Below the pieces are notes generated by a model, which worked only from the letters and a program-made list of their open reading frames with translations, did not search any database and was not told where the DNA came from. From assembly GCA_959028445.1 (NCBI GenBank), contig CAUFRY010000058.1:1-7341 (forward strand): a DNA stretch of 7,341 nt, in the 5' to 3' direction. Within the stretch, counting starts at the first letter, position 1. Each line of letters opens with the position of its first letter. The position numbers and the translations under genes are program-made. Below are positions 1-6,724 of the stretch, in pieces. This DNA is from an uncultured Collinsella sp. Its GTDB lineage: Bacteria; Actinomycetota; Coriobacteriia; Coriobacteriales; Coriobacteriaceae.

Positions 1-307
1 GAGAGAACGCTCCCGCAAACTGCCTCTTGACAACTTATAGGAGCGTCGGTTTTGCTGTGCGAATTCTGCGGTTTTGCGGTCTAAAGGCGTGGATGCTCCG
101 GGGCCTCGTTTTTACTCGTTCACTTCTCGGGAAAGTATTAGAGCTCAGCTGATAGAGGTGCCGCTCTGGCGTCGATGCCCCGCGTCTTCTTCGCTTGATT
201 GGGGAAAACAGCCTCGCTTAAACAATTACGAGCCCGCCCAGACGTATCTGCGGGGTTGTCTGCACAATTCGCGGTATTATGTTGCGGAGTTTTGAAAGGA
301 GCCGCTG
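1..307. other. Leader/intergenic region upstream of ogt; no convincing gene
   Basis: No convincing coding region is seen here. A 73-codon frame at 74-295 (+) can only begin at TTG (74) or GTG (89), has no good ribosome binding site and shows no recognisable family, so I do not call it a gene. A perfect TTGACA lies at 27-32, but nothing like TATAAT sits 16-18 bp downstream. A 7-bp inverted repeat (ACGCTCC at 7-13, GGAGCGT at 40-46) has a 26-base loop and is followed by a short T run (50-53). It could be the end of an upstream transcript, but it is weak. Confidence 0.5.
275..280 (+). promoter_or_regulatory. Possible -10 box for ogt
   Basis: TATTAT differs from TATAAT at one position. It would start transcription near 287, just before the AAAGGAG ribosome binding site of the alkyltransferase, giving a very short leader. 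No good -35 hexamer lies at the right distance: the closest, TTGTCT at 256-261, is only 13 bp away. The call is therefore tentative. Confidence 0.25.
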
Positions 308-886
308 GTGGTCACGACGACGTTTGCTTCGCCTTTGGGCGAAATCTTGCTTGCCGCTGATGGCCGCGGTCTGACGGGGCTTTGGTTTGAGGGGCAGGAG
401 CATTTTGGCTCCACGCTTCTCCGGGAAGACTCCGAACATGTTGAAGGCGCCGACGCGGTTTCCGGTACTGGTGGCATGTCGTCGGTGAGTCCGGCAAATG
501 GCGCGGCTTCTTCGGTGCTTGAGCGTTCTTGGGCTTGGCTGAATGCTTATTTTGCGGGGCAGGAGCCTCGGTTTACGCCGCCGTTGCATATGATTGGTAC
601 GGCGTTTCAGCGCGAGGTTTGGTTTGAGCTGCTTTCTATCCCGCGTGGCGAGGTCGCTACGTATGGTGAGATAGCCCAGCGAGTTGCGGCTCGACATCGT
701 GTGCCGGGAAACGAGGCTCCCGTTGTGTCTCCGCGTGCCGTGGGGGCCGCGGTCGCGCGTAATCCCATTTCGATTATTGTGCCGTGCCATCGCGTGGTTG
801 CCGCCGACGGCTCGCTTAACGGATATGCCGGCGGGCTTGATCGCAAGGAGTGGCTGCTTCGGCTTGAGGGCGCGTACGAGGAGTAA
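308..886 (+). CDS. ogt: Methylated-DNA--[protein]-cysteine S-methyltransferase (O6-alkylguanine-DNA alkyltransferase)
   Basis: This is a suicide DNA-repair enzyme that moves the alkyl group from O6-alkylguanine (or O4-alkylthymine) onto its own cysteine. The 192-residue protein carries the family hallmark IIVPCHRVV with acceptor Cys160. It also has TYGEIA (Tyr119), RAVGAAVARNP (Arg143 and Asn152, matching the DNA-intercalating arginine and the hinge asparagine) and the C-terminal GYAGGLDRKEWLL segment. The GTG start at 308 follows GAAAGGAG (294-301) by six bases. The protein is slightly longer than the usual 150-180 residues, because of a Ser/Gly/Ala-rich stretch at about residues 42-70 in the poorly conserved N-terminal domain. 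It lacks the Ada regulatory domain, so it is a stand-alone Ogt-type repair enzyme. It has many T-ending codons, unlike the GC-ending bias of the genes downstream. It seems to be transcribed separately from them. Confidence 0.93.
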   Translation: MVTTTFASPLGEILLAADGRGLTGLWFEGQEHFGSTLLREDSEHVEGADAVSGTGGMSSVSPANGAASSVLERSWAWLNAYFAGQEPRFTPPLHMIGTAFQREVWFELLSIPRGEVATYGEIAQRVAARHRVPGNEAPVVSPRAVGAAVARNPISIIVPCHRVVAADGSLNGYAGGLDRKEWLLRLEGAYEE

Positions 887-908
887 CGCCAGGGCACTTT
901 GCATAGCC

Positions 909-940
909 AAGACGCCGTGAAAGAACGAGTCGCCGTCTTT
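909..940 (+). terminator. Weak possible terminator after ogt
   Basis: AAGACG (909-914) can pair with CGTCTT (934-939), and the right arm runs into a TTTT tract (938-941). The stem is only six base pairs with a 19-base loop, and a competing GTCGC/GCGAC hairpin (929-933 with 943-947) overlaps it. The position, just past the ogt stop codon, is right for a terminator, but the structure is poor. Confidence 0.25.
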
Positions 941-978
941 TCGCGACCGGCATGCGTCCAAGCGCTCGACATCTGAGC

Positions 979-994
979 CTTAAGTTTGGTTAAG
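979..994 (+). promoter_or_regulatory. Upstream TTAAG direct repeat (possible response-regulator site)
   Basis: TTAAG occurs at 980-984 and again at 990-994, one helical turn apart, so both copies face the same side of the DNA. OmpR/PhoB-family regulators bind such tandem half-sites as head-to-tail dimers. The site lies about 53 bp upstream of a related CTAAG pair at 1033-1048. Assignment to the regulator encoded next door is inference. Confidence 0.35.
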
Positions 995-1031
995 CCATAT
1001 CCTGCGTATTTGAAAACGCGCAGGTTGAGCA

Positions 1032-1048
1032 GCTAAGGCTGCGCTAAG
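1032..1048 (+). promoter_or_regulatory. GCTAAG-N5-GCTAAG direct repeat, probable operator of the two-component operon
   Basis: Two GCTAAG half-sites (1032-1037 and 1043-1048) are spaced 11 bp apart. They form an imperfect tandem repeat GCTAAGGCTGC/GCTAAGACGGC, nine of eleven bases identical. The spacing is typical of OmpR/PhoB-type boxes and resembles the streptococcal CiaR pattern NTTAAG-N5-WTTAAG. The downstream half-site occupies the place where a -35 hexamer would sit relative to the TATCAT at 1065-1070. This is the classical geometry for activation by such regulators, so autoregulation is likely. Confidence 0.45.
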
Positions 1049-1064
1049 ACGGCTGGCGGTGCGC

Positions 1065-1070
1065 TATCAT
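1065..1070 (+). promoter_or_regulatory. Probable -10 box of the response-regulator/kinase promoter
   Basis: TATCAT matches five of six positions of TATAAT. No -35 consensus precedes it; the expected position is filled by the CTAAG repeat, which suggests an activator-dependent promoter. Transcription would start near 1077, leaving a leader of about 38 bases that carries the AAAGGA ribosome binding site at 1103-1108. Confidence 0.4.
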
Positions 1071-1114
1071 CGGCGGTATCGAAACCTGTATAGCCGTGCG
1101 CCAAAGGAACAACC

Positions 1115-1804
1115 ATGAAGCTGATGCTTGCCGAAGACGAACCCGGCCTCTCCCGCGCTCTTACCGCGATTCTTCAACATAGCGACTACGAGGTCGACAC
1201 CGCCCTCGACGGTCTGACGGCGCTCGAATACCTGCTCGCCAACGACTATGACGCCGCAATCCTGGACATCATGATGCCCGGCATGGATGGCATTGAGGTG
1301 CTCAAGCGCACGCGCGCCGCCGGTAAGCGTCTGCCCATCATTATGCTCACGGCAAAAAGCGAGGTGCCCGATAAGGTCGAGGGCCTGGATGCCGGTGCCA
1401 ACGATTACCTGACCAAGCCGTTTGCCGCCAAGGAATTGCTTGCGCGTATTCGTGCCATGACGCGTGCCGCGACGGCAATTGACGCCACGACGCTCAGCGT
1501 GGGCAACGTGCGCCTCGACACGGCGGCTTGCACGCTTGTGGGTCCCTTGGGCGAGGAACACCTAGCCAATCGTGAGTTTCAGCTTATGGAACTCTTTATG
1601 CGCAACGCCGGGACGCGCATGCCCACCGAGCGTCTGATGCTCGAGGTTTGGGGTGAGGACGCGCCCGAAGGCGCCAACGTGGTGTGGGTCTATATCTCGT
1701 ACCTGCGCAAAAAGCTGACGGCGCTTGGTGCCAACGTTGCCATTCGCGCGTCGCGCAACCAGGGCTATTCGCTCGAGGTTGTCGAGGAAGGCGAGCGGGC
1801 GTGA
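1115..1804 (+). CDS. Two-component response regulator, OmpR/PhoB family
   Basis: This is a cytoplasmic DNA-binding regulator of 229 residues, the normal length for the family. The receiver domain covers residues 1-117. It has the acidic pocket Glu7/Asp8, phospho-acceptor Asp51 in AAILDIMMPGMDG, switch Thr79 in IIMLTAK and the conserved Lys101 in YLTKPF. A winged-helix domain occupies about residues 125-222, with recognition-helix sequence VVWVYISYLRKKL and a C-terminal wing ending RNQGYSL. The ATG start follows AAAGGA (1103-1108) by six bases. The stop codon overlaps the GTG start of the kinase, so the two are translationally coupled. The kinase is its expected phosphate donor. Likely targets are its own promoter (the CTAAG repeats upstream) and perhaps the ABC genes behind it, though only a single CTAAG half-site (3214-3218) is seen there. 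VanR- and PhoP-like relatives share this design, and I cannot assign a specific name. Confidence 0.93.
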   Translation: MKLMLAEDEPGLSRALTAILQHSDYEVDTALDGLTALEYLLANDYDAAILDIMMPGMDGIEVLKRTRAAGKRLPIIMLTAKSEVPDKVEGLDAGANDYLTKPFAAKELLARIRAMTRAATAIDATTLSVGNVRLDTAACTLVGPLGEEHLANREFQLMELFMRNAGTRMPTERLMLEVWGEDAPEGANVVWVYISYLRKKLTALGANVAIRASRNQGYSLEVVEEGERA

Positions 1805-3162
1805 GCGTACGCGCGTGGTGCAAACGCATGACGGAGCGGTTTCACGCCGCCTCGAGTAGTACGGGGCGGGCAAATTCTGTTGACGCATTGGGCCGCCGCC
1901 TGCGTCGCAAGTTCATCCTCGTTGCCATGGGCGCCGTGACCGTGGTACTCACGCTCATCATCGCCGGCATCAACATCGTCAATTATTCGCATGTCTGCAA
2001 GATGGCCGACGCTCGCCTGGACTATATCCTAGCGGTCAAGGACGGTATCGATTGGGGGGACGAGCCTAAAGACGATCCCGCTAATGGCAAGGATGCCGGC
2101 GATAGCCAGGCGGGCGTTCGCATCAGGCACTTCGAAGGTATGACGGCGGAGTCTCCCTTCGACACGCGCTACTTTACGGTGTCGATCGCCGGTGGGCAGG
2201 TGACCGATGTCAATACGGCCCGCATTGCCGCGGTGGGCGCCAAGCGCGCCGCCAGTATTGCCGCAAAGTTGCATTCAAAGGGTTGGGTCTCGGGTTTTTC
2301 TGGCAATTATCGCTATACGACTGACGTTCAAGACGACGAGACCACCTATGTGTTCGTGGACTGCTCGCGCGAGCTTGCAAGCTTTCATTCGTTTTTGAGC
2401 GCGAGCGTGGCGATCAGTTGCATTGGCTGGCTGGCGGTGCTGGCAATTGTGACGGGTGCCTCGGGCGCGGTGATTCGACCGATGGTCGAGAGCTACAGCA
2501 AGCAAAAGCGCTTTATTACCGATGCAAGCCACGAGATCAAGACGCCGTTGGCCGTGATCGACGCCGCTAACGAGGTACAGGAAATTGAGAGCGGCGAGAG
2601 CGAGTGGACGCAGAGCATTCACGAGCAGGTCGCGCGGCTGACGGCGCTGACGGAGCGTCTGGTGTTCCTGGCGCGTATGGACGAGGGTTCGGCCGGCTTT
2701 ACCATGACATCGATCGATCTTTCAGAGGCAGTGGACAAGGCGGCGGCGCCGTTTGGGTCGGTGGCGGTTTCGCGCGGAAAGCGGCTGGCGACGTCGATCG
2801 CGAGCGGCGTGCGAGCCCATGCCGATGCCGCGGCAGTGGCGCAGGTTGTTGAGCTGCTGCTGGACAATGCCACACGCTACGCAAGCGAGGACAGCGTGAT
2901 TGAGCTGAGCCTGCGCGCCGTTTCACGCGGTCAGGGTAAGGGCGTCGCCGAACTTGTCGTATCGAACGCCGTGGACGAGCTGCCCGAGGGTGACCTGGAT
3001 CGATTGTTCGACCGTTTCTATCGTGCGGATGTGTCGCGCAGCTCCAAGACAGGCGGTTCGGGCGTGGGCCTATCCGTGGTGCGAGCCATCGCCGAGGCCC
3101 ATGGCGGGAGCGCTTCTGTCTGCGGCCACGGCAATCAGATTACCTTCACCGTCCGCCTCTAA
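1801..3162 (+). CDS. Membrane sensor histidine kinase
   Basis: This kinase pairs with the preceding regulator. The GTG at 1801 overlaps the regulator stop codon (GTGA) and follows AGGAAGG (1785-1791) by nine bases, giving 453 residues. ATG 1828 is a possible alternative. Reading further upstream in frame would only overlap the regulator. The order is: a basic cytoplasmic N-terminus, TM1 at about 38-60, an ectodomain at about 61-197, TM2 at about 198-222, then a short linker. The dimerisation domain has the H-box FITDASHEIKTPL, with His244 phosphorylated. The ATPase domain has the N-box LLLDNATRYA (Asn356), the F-box RLFDRFYRAD and the G-box GGSGVGLS. The usual DxGxG motif is degenerate (SNAVDELP, about 388-395). 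No clear HAMP signature follows TM2. The large ectodomain argues against an intramembrane-sensing BceS-type kinase. The ligand is unknown. The TAA stop codon is the first three bases of an inverted repeat. Confidence 0.92.
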   Translation: MSVRAWCKRMTERFHAASSSTGRANSVDALGRRLRRKFILVAMGAVTVVLTLIIAGINIVNYSHVCKMADARLDYILAVKDGIDWGDEPKDDPANGKDAGDSQAGVRIRHFEGMTAESPFDTRYFTVSIAGGQVTDVNTARIAAVGAKRAASIAAKLHSKGWVSGFSGNYRYTTDVQDDETTYVFVDCSRELASFHSFLSASVAISCIGWLAVLAIVTGASGAVIRPMVESYSKQKRFITDASHEIKTPLAVIDAANEVQEIESGESEWTQSIHEQVARLTALTERLVFLARMDEGSAGFTMTSIDLSEAVDKAAAPFGSVAVSRGKRLATSIASGVRAHADAAAVAQVVELLLDNATRYASEDSVIELSLRAVSRGQGKGVAELVVSNAVDELPEGDLDRLFDRFYRADVSRSSKTGGSGVGLSVVRAIAEAHGGSASVCGHGNQITFTVRL

Positions 3163-3193
3163 AACCTACCAAAATAAACCTGTCCCTTTTTGG
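3160..3193 (+). repeat. Left copy of a 34-bp perfect inverted repeat flanking the ABC genes
   Basis: Reads TAAAACCTACC at its outer end and CCCTTTTTGG at its inner end, and is the exact reverse complement of 6725-6758. Its first three bases are the TAA stop codon of the kinase. With base 3194 included, ACCAAAA (3168-3174) can pair with TTTTGGT (3188-3194) around a 13-base loop, so each copy could itself form a weak hairpin. It resembles a dispersed intergenic (REP- or MITE-like) element. No target duplication is evident around the pair. Confidence 0.9.
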
Positions 3194-3232
3194 TCGGTGC
3201 GAAATGGGTAATACTAAGGAGTTATCCGACCA
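3191..3232 (+). promoter_or_regulatory. Possible leader hairpin before the ABC ATPase
   Basis: TGGTCGG (3191-3197) is perfectly complementary to CCGACCA (3226-3232), enclosing a 28-base loop that contains TAATACT and the purine-rich AAGGAG (3216-3221). The left arm shares TGGT with the hairpin of the adjacent repeat, so the two folds exclude each other. A regulatory role is speculative. Confidence 0.25.
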
Positions 3233-3247
3233 GATGGGAATTAATCG

Positions 3248-3949
3248 ATGGCTTATATCGAATTCAAAGACGTCATCAAGGCGTACGGAGAGGGCGATGC
3301 CCGCATTCACGCGCTCGACGGCGCGAGCTTTACCGTTGAGCGCGGTGAGCTCGCCATTATCCTGGGCGCTTCGGGCGCCGGCAAGACTACGGCGCTCAAC
3401 ATCCTAGGCGGCATGGATACGGTAACCTCCGGCTCCGTGACAGTGGACGGGCGCGACGTGAGCTCTGCCAACGAGGCGCAGCTTGTGGAGTACCGCCGCG
3501 CCGACGTCGGCTTTGTCTTTCAGTTCTACAATCTGGTTCCCAACCTGACGGCGCTCGAAAACGTTGAGCTTGCAGCTCAGATCTGCCCCGATTCGCTCGA
3601 TGCCGAACAGACGCTTCGCCAGGTTGGCCTGGGCGAGCGCCTCGCCAACTTCCCCGCGCAGCTTTCGGGCGGCGAGCAGCAGCGCGTGTCCATTGCCCGC
3701 GCACTGGCCAAGAACCCCAAGCTTCTTTTATGCGACGAGCCCACGGGCGCGCTCGACTATAAAACCGGCAAGCAGATCTTGCAGCTGCTGCAGGATACCT
3801 GCCGCAAGCAGGGCATTACGGTCATCATCATCACGCACAACTCCGCGCTCGCGCCCATGGCCGATCGCCTGATCCGCTTTAAGAGTGGTCGCGTGGAGAG
3901 CGAGACGGTCCAGCAAAATCCCGTGCCTATCGAGACGATCGAGTGGTAG
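3248..3949 (+). CDS. ABC transporter ATP-binding protein, MacB/LolD/FtsE-like
   Basis: This is the cytoplasmic ATPase that powers the permease encoded next. It has 233 residues, the standard single-domain length. All motifs are present in order: Walker A GASGAGKTT (40-48), Q-loop Gln92 in FVFQFYNLVPNLTALENV, signature LSGGEQQR (139-146), Walker B LLLCDEPTG with catalytic Glu164, D-loop ALD (168-170) and switch His197 in IIITHN. The FQFYNLVPNLTALENVE segment is typical of the MacB/LolD export and mechanotransmission class, not of importers. An in-frame TAA at 3242 makes ATG 3248 the earliest start. Its ribosome binding site is weak (GATGGGA, 3233-3239), while a better AAGGAG at 3216-3221 is too far away. 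It lies 85 bp after the kinase gene, across the left inverted repeat, so co-transcription with the kinase is possible but not certain. Confidence 0.95.
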   Translation: MAYIEFKDVIKAYGEGDARIHALDGASFTVERGELAIILGASGAGKTTALNILGGMDTVTSGSVTVDGRDVSSANEAQLVEYRRADVGFVFQFYNLVPNLTALENVELAAQICPDSLDAEQTLRQVGLGERLANFPAQLSGGEQQRVSIARALAKNPKLLLCDEPTGALDYKTGKQILQLLQDTCRKQGITVIIITHNSALAPMADRLIRFKSGRVESETVQQNPVPIETIEW

Positions 3950-3954
3950 CGCCC

Positions 3955-6720
3955 ATGGACCAGGACCGCCAAAACAGCCAACGCCGCGACGCGCGGAACA
4001 TGGAGCACGAGCAGGATTTTACGACCTATCGCACCGCCCAAAGTTCAAACGATATGGTGCCGACGGTTTTTCGCCGCGGCATCTACCGCACAATCCGCGG
4101 CAGTCTTAAGCGCTTCTTATCTATCGTGGTCATCACCGCGCTTGGCGTGAGCGTGATGTGCGGCCTTAAGGCGGGCTGCGAGGACCTGCGCGATTCGGTC
4201 GACGCCTATTTTGACCAGCAGAATGTCTATGACATTAACGTGCAGTCGACCTATGGCCTTACGCGCGACGATCTTGCGGCTATCCAAGAGGTCGACGGCG
4301 TCGAGACGGCCGAGGGTATCTACATCGAGACCGCCTACACCGCCGTGGGCACAACGCGCGAGCGCGTGGTCGTGCAAAGTCTCTCCAAGGAGAATATCGA
4401 TCAGCCGGTGCTGGTGAACGGCGATTTGCCCGAGAGTGCCGATGAGGTCGCGGTGACTTCGAAGTTCCTGAAGGCTTCGGGCAAAAAGCTCGGCGATACG
4501 GTGAGTTTTGCTGCCAATGACGCGAGCTCGTCGAACCAAAGCGCCAAGGACCAGTTTGCCGCGGGCGATTACACCATTACGGCCGAGGTCCTCGATCCCA
4601 CCGACGTGAGCTCCGACTCGACAGTTAACGCCTTTCGCGCTGCTTCGGCTGCGGACTATAAGTTCTATGTGAACGAGGACGCCGCGACATCTTCTTCCTA
4701 CTCCTCGGTCCACGTGATCGTCAAGGGAGCCAAGAGCCTCAACTCCTATTCGGATGCCTACACGACAAAGATCAACGAGGTCAAGGGCAATATCGAGAAG
4801 ATCCGCGAGGAGCGTGAGAAGGCGCGCGCTCAGGAGCTGACGGTCGACACGCCGGCAAGCTTAGATGCGGCCGAGCGCCAGGCGAATATGCTCTTTGGGA
4901 TTGAACAGGGCAACATCGACCGTATGGCCGAGGGCAGCGAGGAGCGCGTCCAGGCTCAGGCCGAGTTGGACCAGCGCCGCGCCGCCGCCGACCAGCATTT
5001 TGCCGATGCCCGCGCCGAGCTTTCCGACCTGGGCGAATGCACCTGGTACATCCAGGACCGCGGCAATATCGCAAGCTACTCGAGCGTCGAGAGTGATAGC
5101 TCGTCAATTGAGGCCATCGCCACGGTGTTCCCGTTTATCTTCTTTATCGTCGCCGTGCTCATCAGCCTTACCACCGCCACGCGTATGGTTGAGGAGGAGC
5201 GTACGCTCATCGGCCTGTATAAGGCGCTCGGTTATTCGCGCGGGCGCATCCTGTCCAAATACGTGGACTACGCGCTGTGGGCTTGTCTGATTGGCGGCGT
5301 GCTCGGCAACATCATCGGATTCGTGGGCCTGCCGCTGTTCCTGTTTACGGTGTTTGACGACATGTACTCACTGCCCCAGATGCTGCTTTCGTACGACATC
5401 GTGTCCTCAATCGTCTCGGTGGCGCTGTTTGCCGTGGGCGTGGTGGGCGCCACGATTATCGCCTGTCGTCACGAGATGGCCGAGACCCCAGCCTCGCTCA
5501 TGCGTCCCAAGGCCCCGCGCGCCGGCTCGCGCATCTTGCTTGAGCGTATCGGCCTTATCTGGCACCGCATGGGCTTTTTGAACAAGGTGGCAGCGCGTAA
5601 CCTGTTCCGCTACAAAAAGCGTGCCTTTATGACCATCTTTGGCATCGCGGGCTGCACGGCGCTCGTGATCTGCGGTATGGGCATCCGCGACACGTCGGTC
5701 GCGCTGTCGCCCAAGCAGTACGGCCACATCACACGCTACGACCTGCTGGCGGTCGCCAATCCCGACGATTTTTCGCAGACGTGCGCGGCATTGGATGGGC
5801 GCAGCGCGGCCAATGATTCCAACGTGACCGTGACTTCGACGCTGCCGATTATGACCGACAACGTTACCTTTACATTCGGCGGAAAGAGCGAGACCGTGCA
5901 GCTGATCGTGGTGCCCGATGACCGCACGGGTGACTTGGGCGATTACGTGCGCCTGGAGGATGAGTCCAAAGAACCGCTGTCTTTGCGTGACGGAGACGTG
6001 TATCTGAGCAAAAGTTCACAGCTGGTGCTGGGGATTCAGCCGGGCGATACGGCTCACGTCCAGGATTCGTCGCTCAATGTTGCCAAGGTCAAAGTCAGCG
6101 ACATTTCGCTTAACTATCTGGGCAACACGCTTTACATGACGCAGGGCACCTATGAGCGCGCGTTCGGTCGAAGTGCACGCCTTAACGGCATCTTTGTGCT
6201 GCTTAAGGGCTCATCTTCTGACCAGATTGCGTTTAGCAAGAAGATTAAGAGCGATGGTTGGCTCACCATCTCGAGCACGGCCGAACATTGGCAGAACTAC
6301 GAGGCGAACTTTACGATTATCAATTCTGTCGTGGTGCTCGTGACCTTTATGGCAGCGTGCCTGTCGTTTGTGGTGGTGTTTACGCTGTCCAACACGAATA
6401 TCTCCGAGCGCGAGCGCGAGCTGGCGACCATTAAGGTGCTGGGCTTCCGTCGCGGCGAGGTGCACCACTACGTCAACAAGGAGACGTTGATCCTCACGGC
6501 GATTGGCACCGCACTGGGCGTGCCACTGGGTGGCTTGCTGGCCGAGAGCTTTACCTACATTTTGCAGATGCCGTCGCTGTACTTTGACGTCGAGGTCGAG
6601 CCGCTGAGCTTCGTGCTCGCCGTGGTGCTTTCCTTTGGCTTTACGTTTATCGTCAACCTCGCCACCAATCGTACCCTCAACAAGATCGACATGGTCGGCG
6701 CCCTCAAGAGTGCCGAGTAA
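3955..6720 (+). CDS. ABC transporter permease with two FtsX-like units
   Basis: The membrane partner of the preceding ATPase. ATG 3955 lies five bases after the ATPase stop codon and gives 921 residues. GTG 3943, overlapping that stop, and later ATGs (4000, 4054) are alternatives, and none has a strong ribosome binding site, so coupling is likely. About 50 polar, basic residues precede TM1 (53-74). A large extracellular domain follows (about 75-385), with GDLPESADEVAVT (156-168), LGDTV and a charged helical stretch likely to be coiled coil (272-297, 325-358). TM2-TM4 are at about 386-407, 438-464 and 481-504. The second unit has TM5 at 556-577, an outer domain at about 578-785 and TM6-TM8 at about 786-811, 843-868 and 882-903. 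The units share a coupling-helix motif, EEERTLIGLYKALGYSRG (414-430) and ERERELATIKVLGFRRG (818-834), which indicates internal duplication. The protein should act as a monomer of two fused MacB-like halves. Substrate unknown. Confidence 0.92.
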   Translation: MDQDRQNSQRRDARNMEHEQDFTTYRTAQSSNDMVPTVFRRGIYRTIRGSLKRFLSIVVITALGVSVMCGLKAGCEDLRDSVDAYFDQQNVYDINVQSTYGLTRDDLAAIQEVDGVETAEGIYIETAYTAVGTTRERVVVQSLSKENIDQPVLVNGDLPESADEVAVTSKFLKASGKKLGDTVSFAANDASSSNQSAKDQFAAGDYTITAEVLDPTDVSSDSTVNAFRAASAADYKFYVNEDAATSSSYSSVHVIVKGAKSLNSYSDAYTTKINEVKGNIEKIREEREKARAQELTVDTPASLDAAERQANMLFGIEQGNIDRMAEGSEERVQAQAELDQRRAAADQHFADARAELSDLGECTWYIQDRGNIASYSSVESDSSSIEAIATVFPFIFFIVAVLISLTTATRMVEEERTLIGLYKALGYSRGRILSKYVDYALWACLIGGVLGNIIGFVGLPLFLFTVFDDMYSLPQMLLSYDIVSSIVSVALFAVGVVGATIIACRHEMAETPASLMRPKAPRAGSRILLERIGLIWHRMGFLNKVAARNLFRYKKRAFMTIFGIAGCTALVICGMGIRDTSVALSPKQYGHITRYDLLAVANPDDFSQTCAALDGRSAANDSNVTVTSTLPIMTDNVTFTFGGKSETVQLIVVPDDRTGDLGDYVRLEDESKEPLSLRDGDVYLSKSSQLVLGIQPGDTAHVQDSSLNVAKVKVSDISLNYLGNTLYMTQGTYERAFGRSARLNGIFVLLKGSSSDQIAFSKKIKSDGWLTISSTAEHWQNYEANFTIINSVVVLVTFMAACLSFVVVFTLSNTNISERERELATIKVLGFRRGEVHHYVNKETLILTAIGTALGVPLGGLLAESFTYILQMPSLYFDVEVEPLSFVLAVVLSFGFTFIVNLATNRTLNKIDMVGALKSAE

Positions 6721-6724
6721 CCTG

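Noticed and set aside
27..32. Perfect TTGACA as a promoter
   Set aside because: No acceptable -10 at 16-18 bp; the downstream bases there are TTTTGC.
74..295. 73-codon open frame upstream of ogt
   Set aside because: Only TTG or GTG starts, no good ribosome binding site and no recognisable domain; more likely chance in leader DNA.
218..961. Long antisense frame opposite ogt (247 codons)
   Set aside because: It is a shadow of the clear alkyltransferase gene; its product is arginine-rich and has no family features.
1684..1800. Upstream extension of the kinase to a GTG at 1684
   Set aside because: It would lie wholly inside the response-regulator gene; GTG 1801 has a ribosome binding site and the usual GTGA overlap.
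3204..3407. 67-codon frame preceded by AAGGAG before and inside the ATPase gene
   Set aside because: Out of frame with the ATPase; its product is a Ser/Arg-rich frameshift-like sequence. Kept only as a note on the leader.
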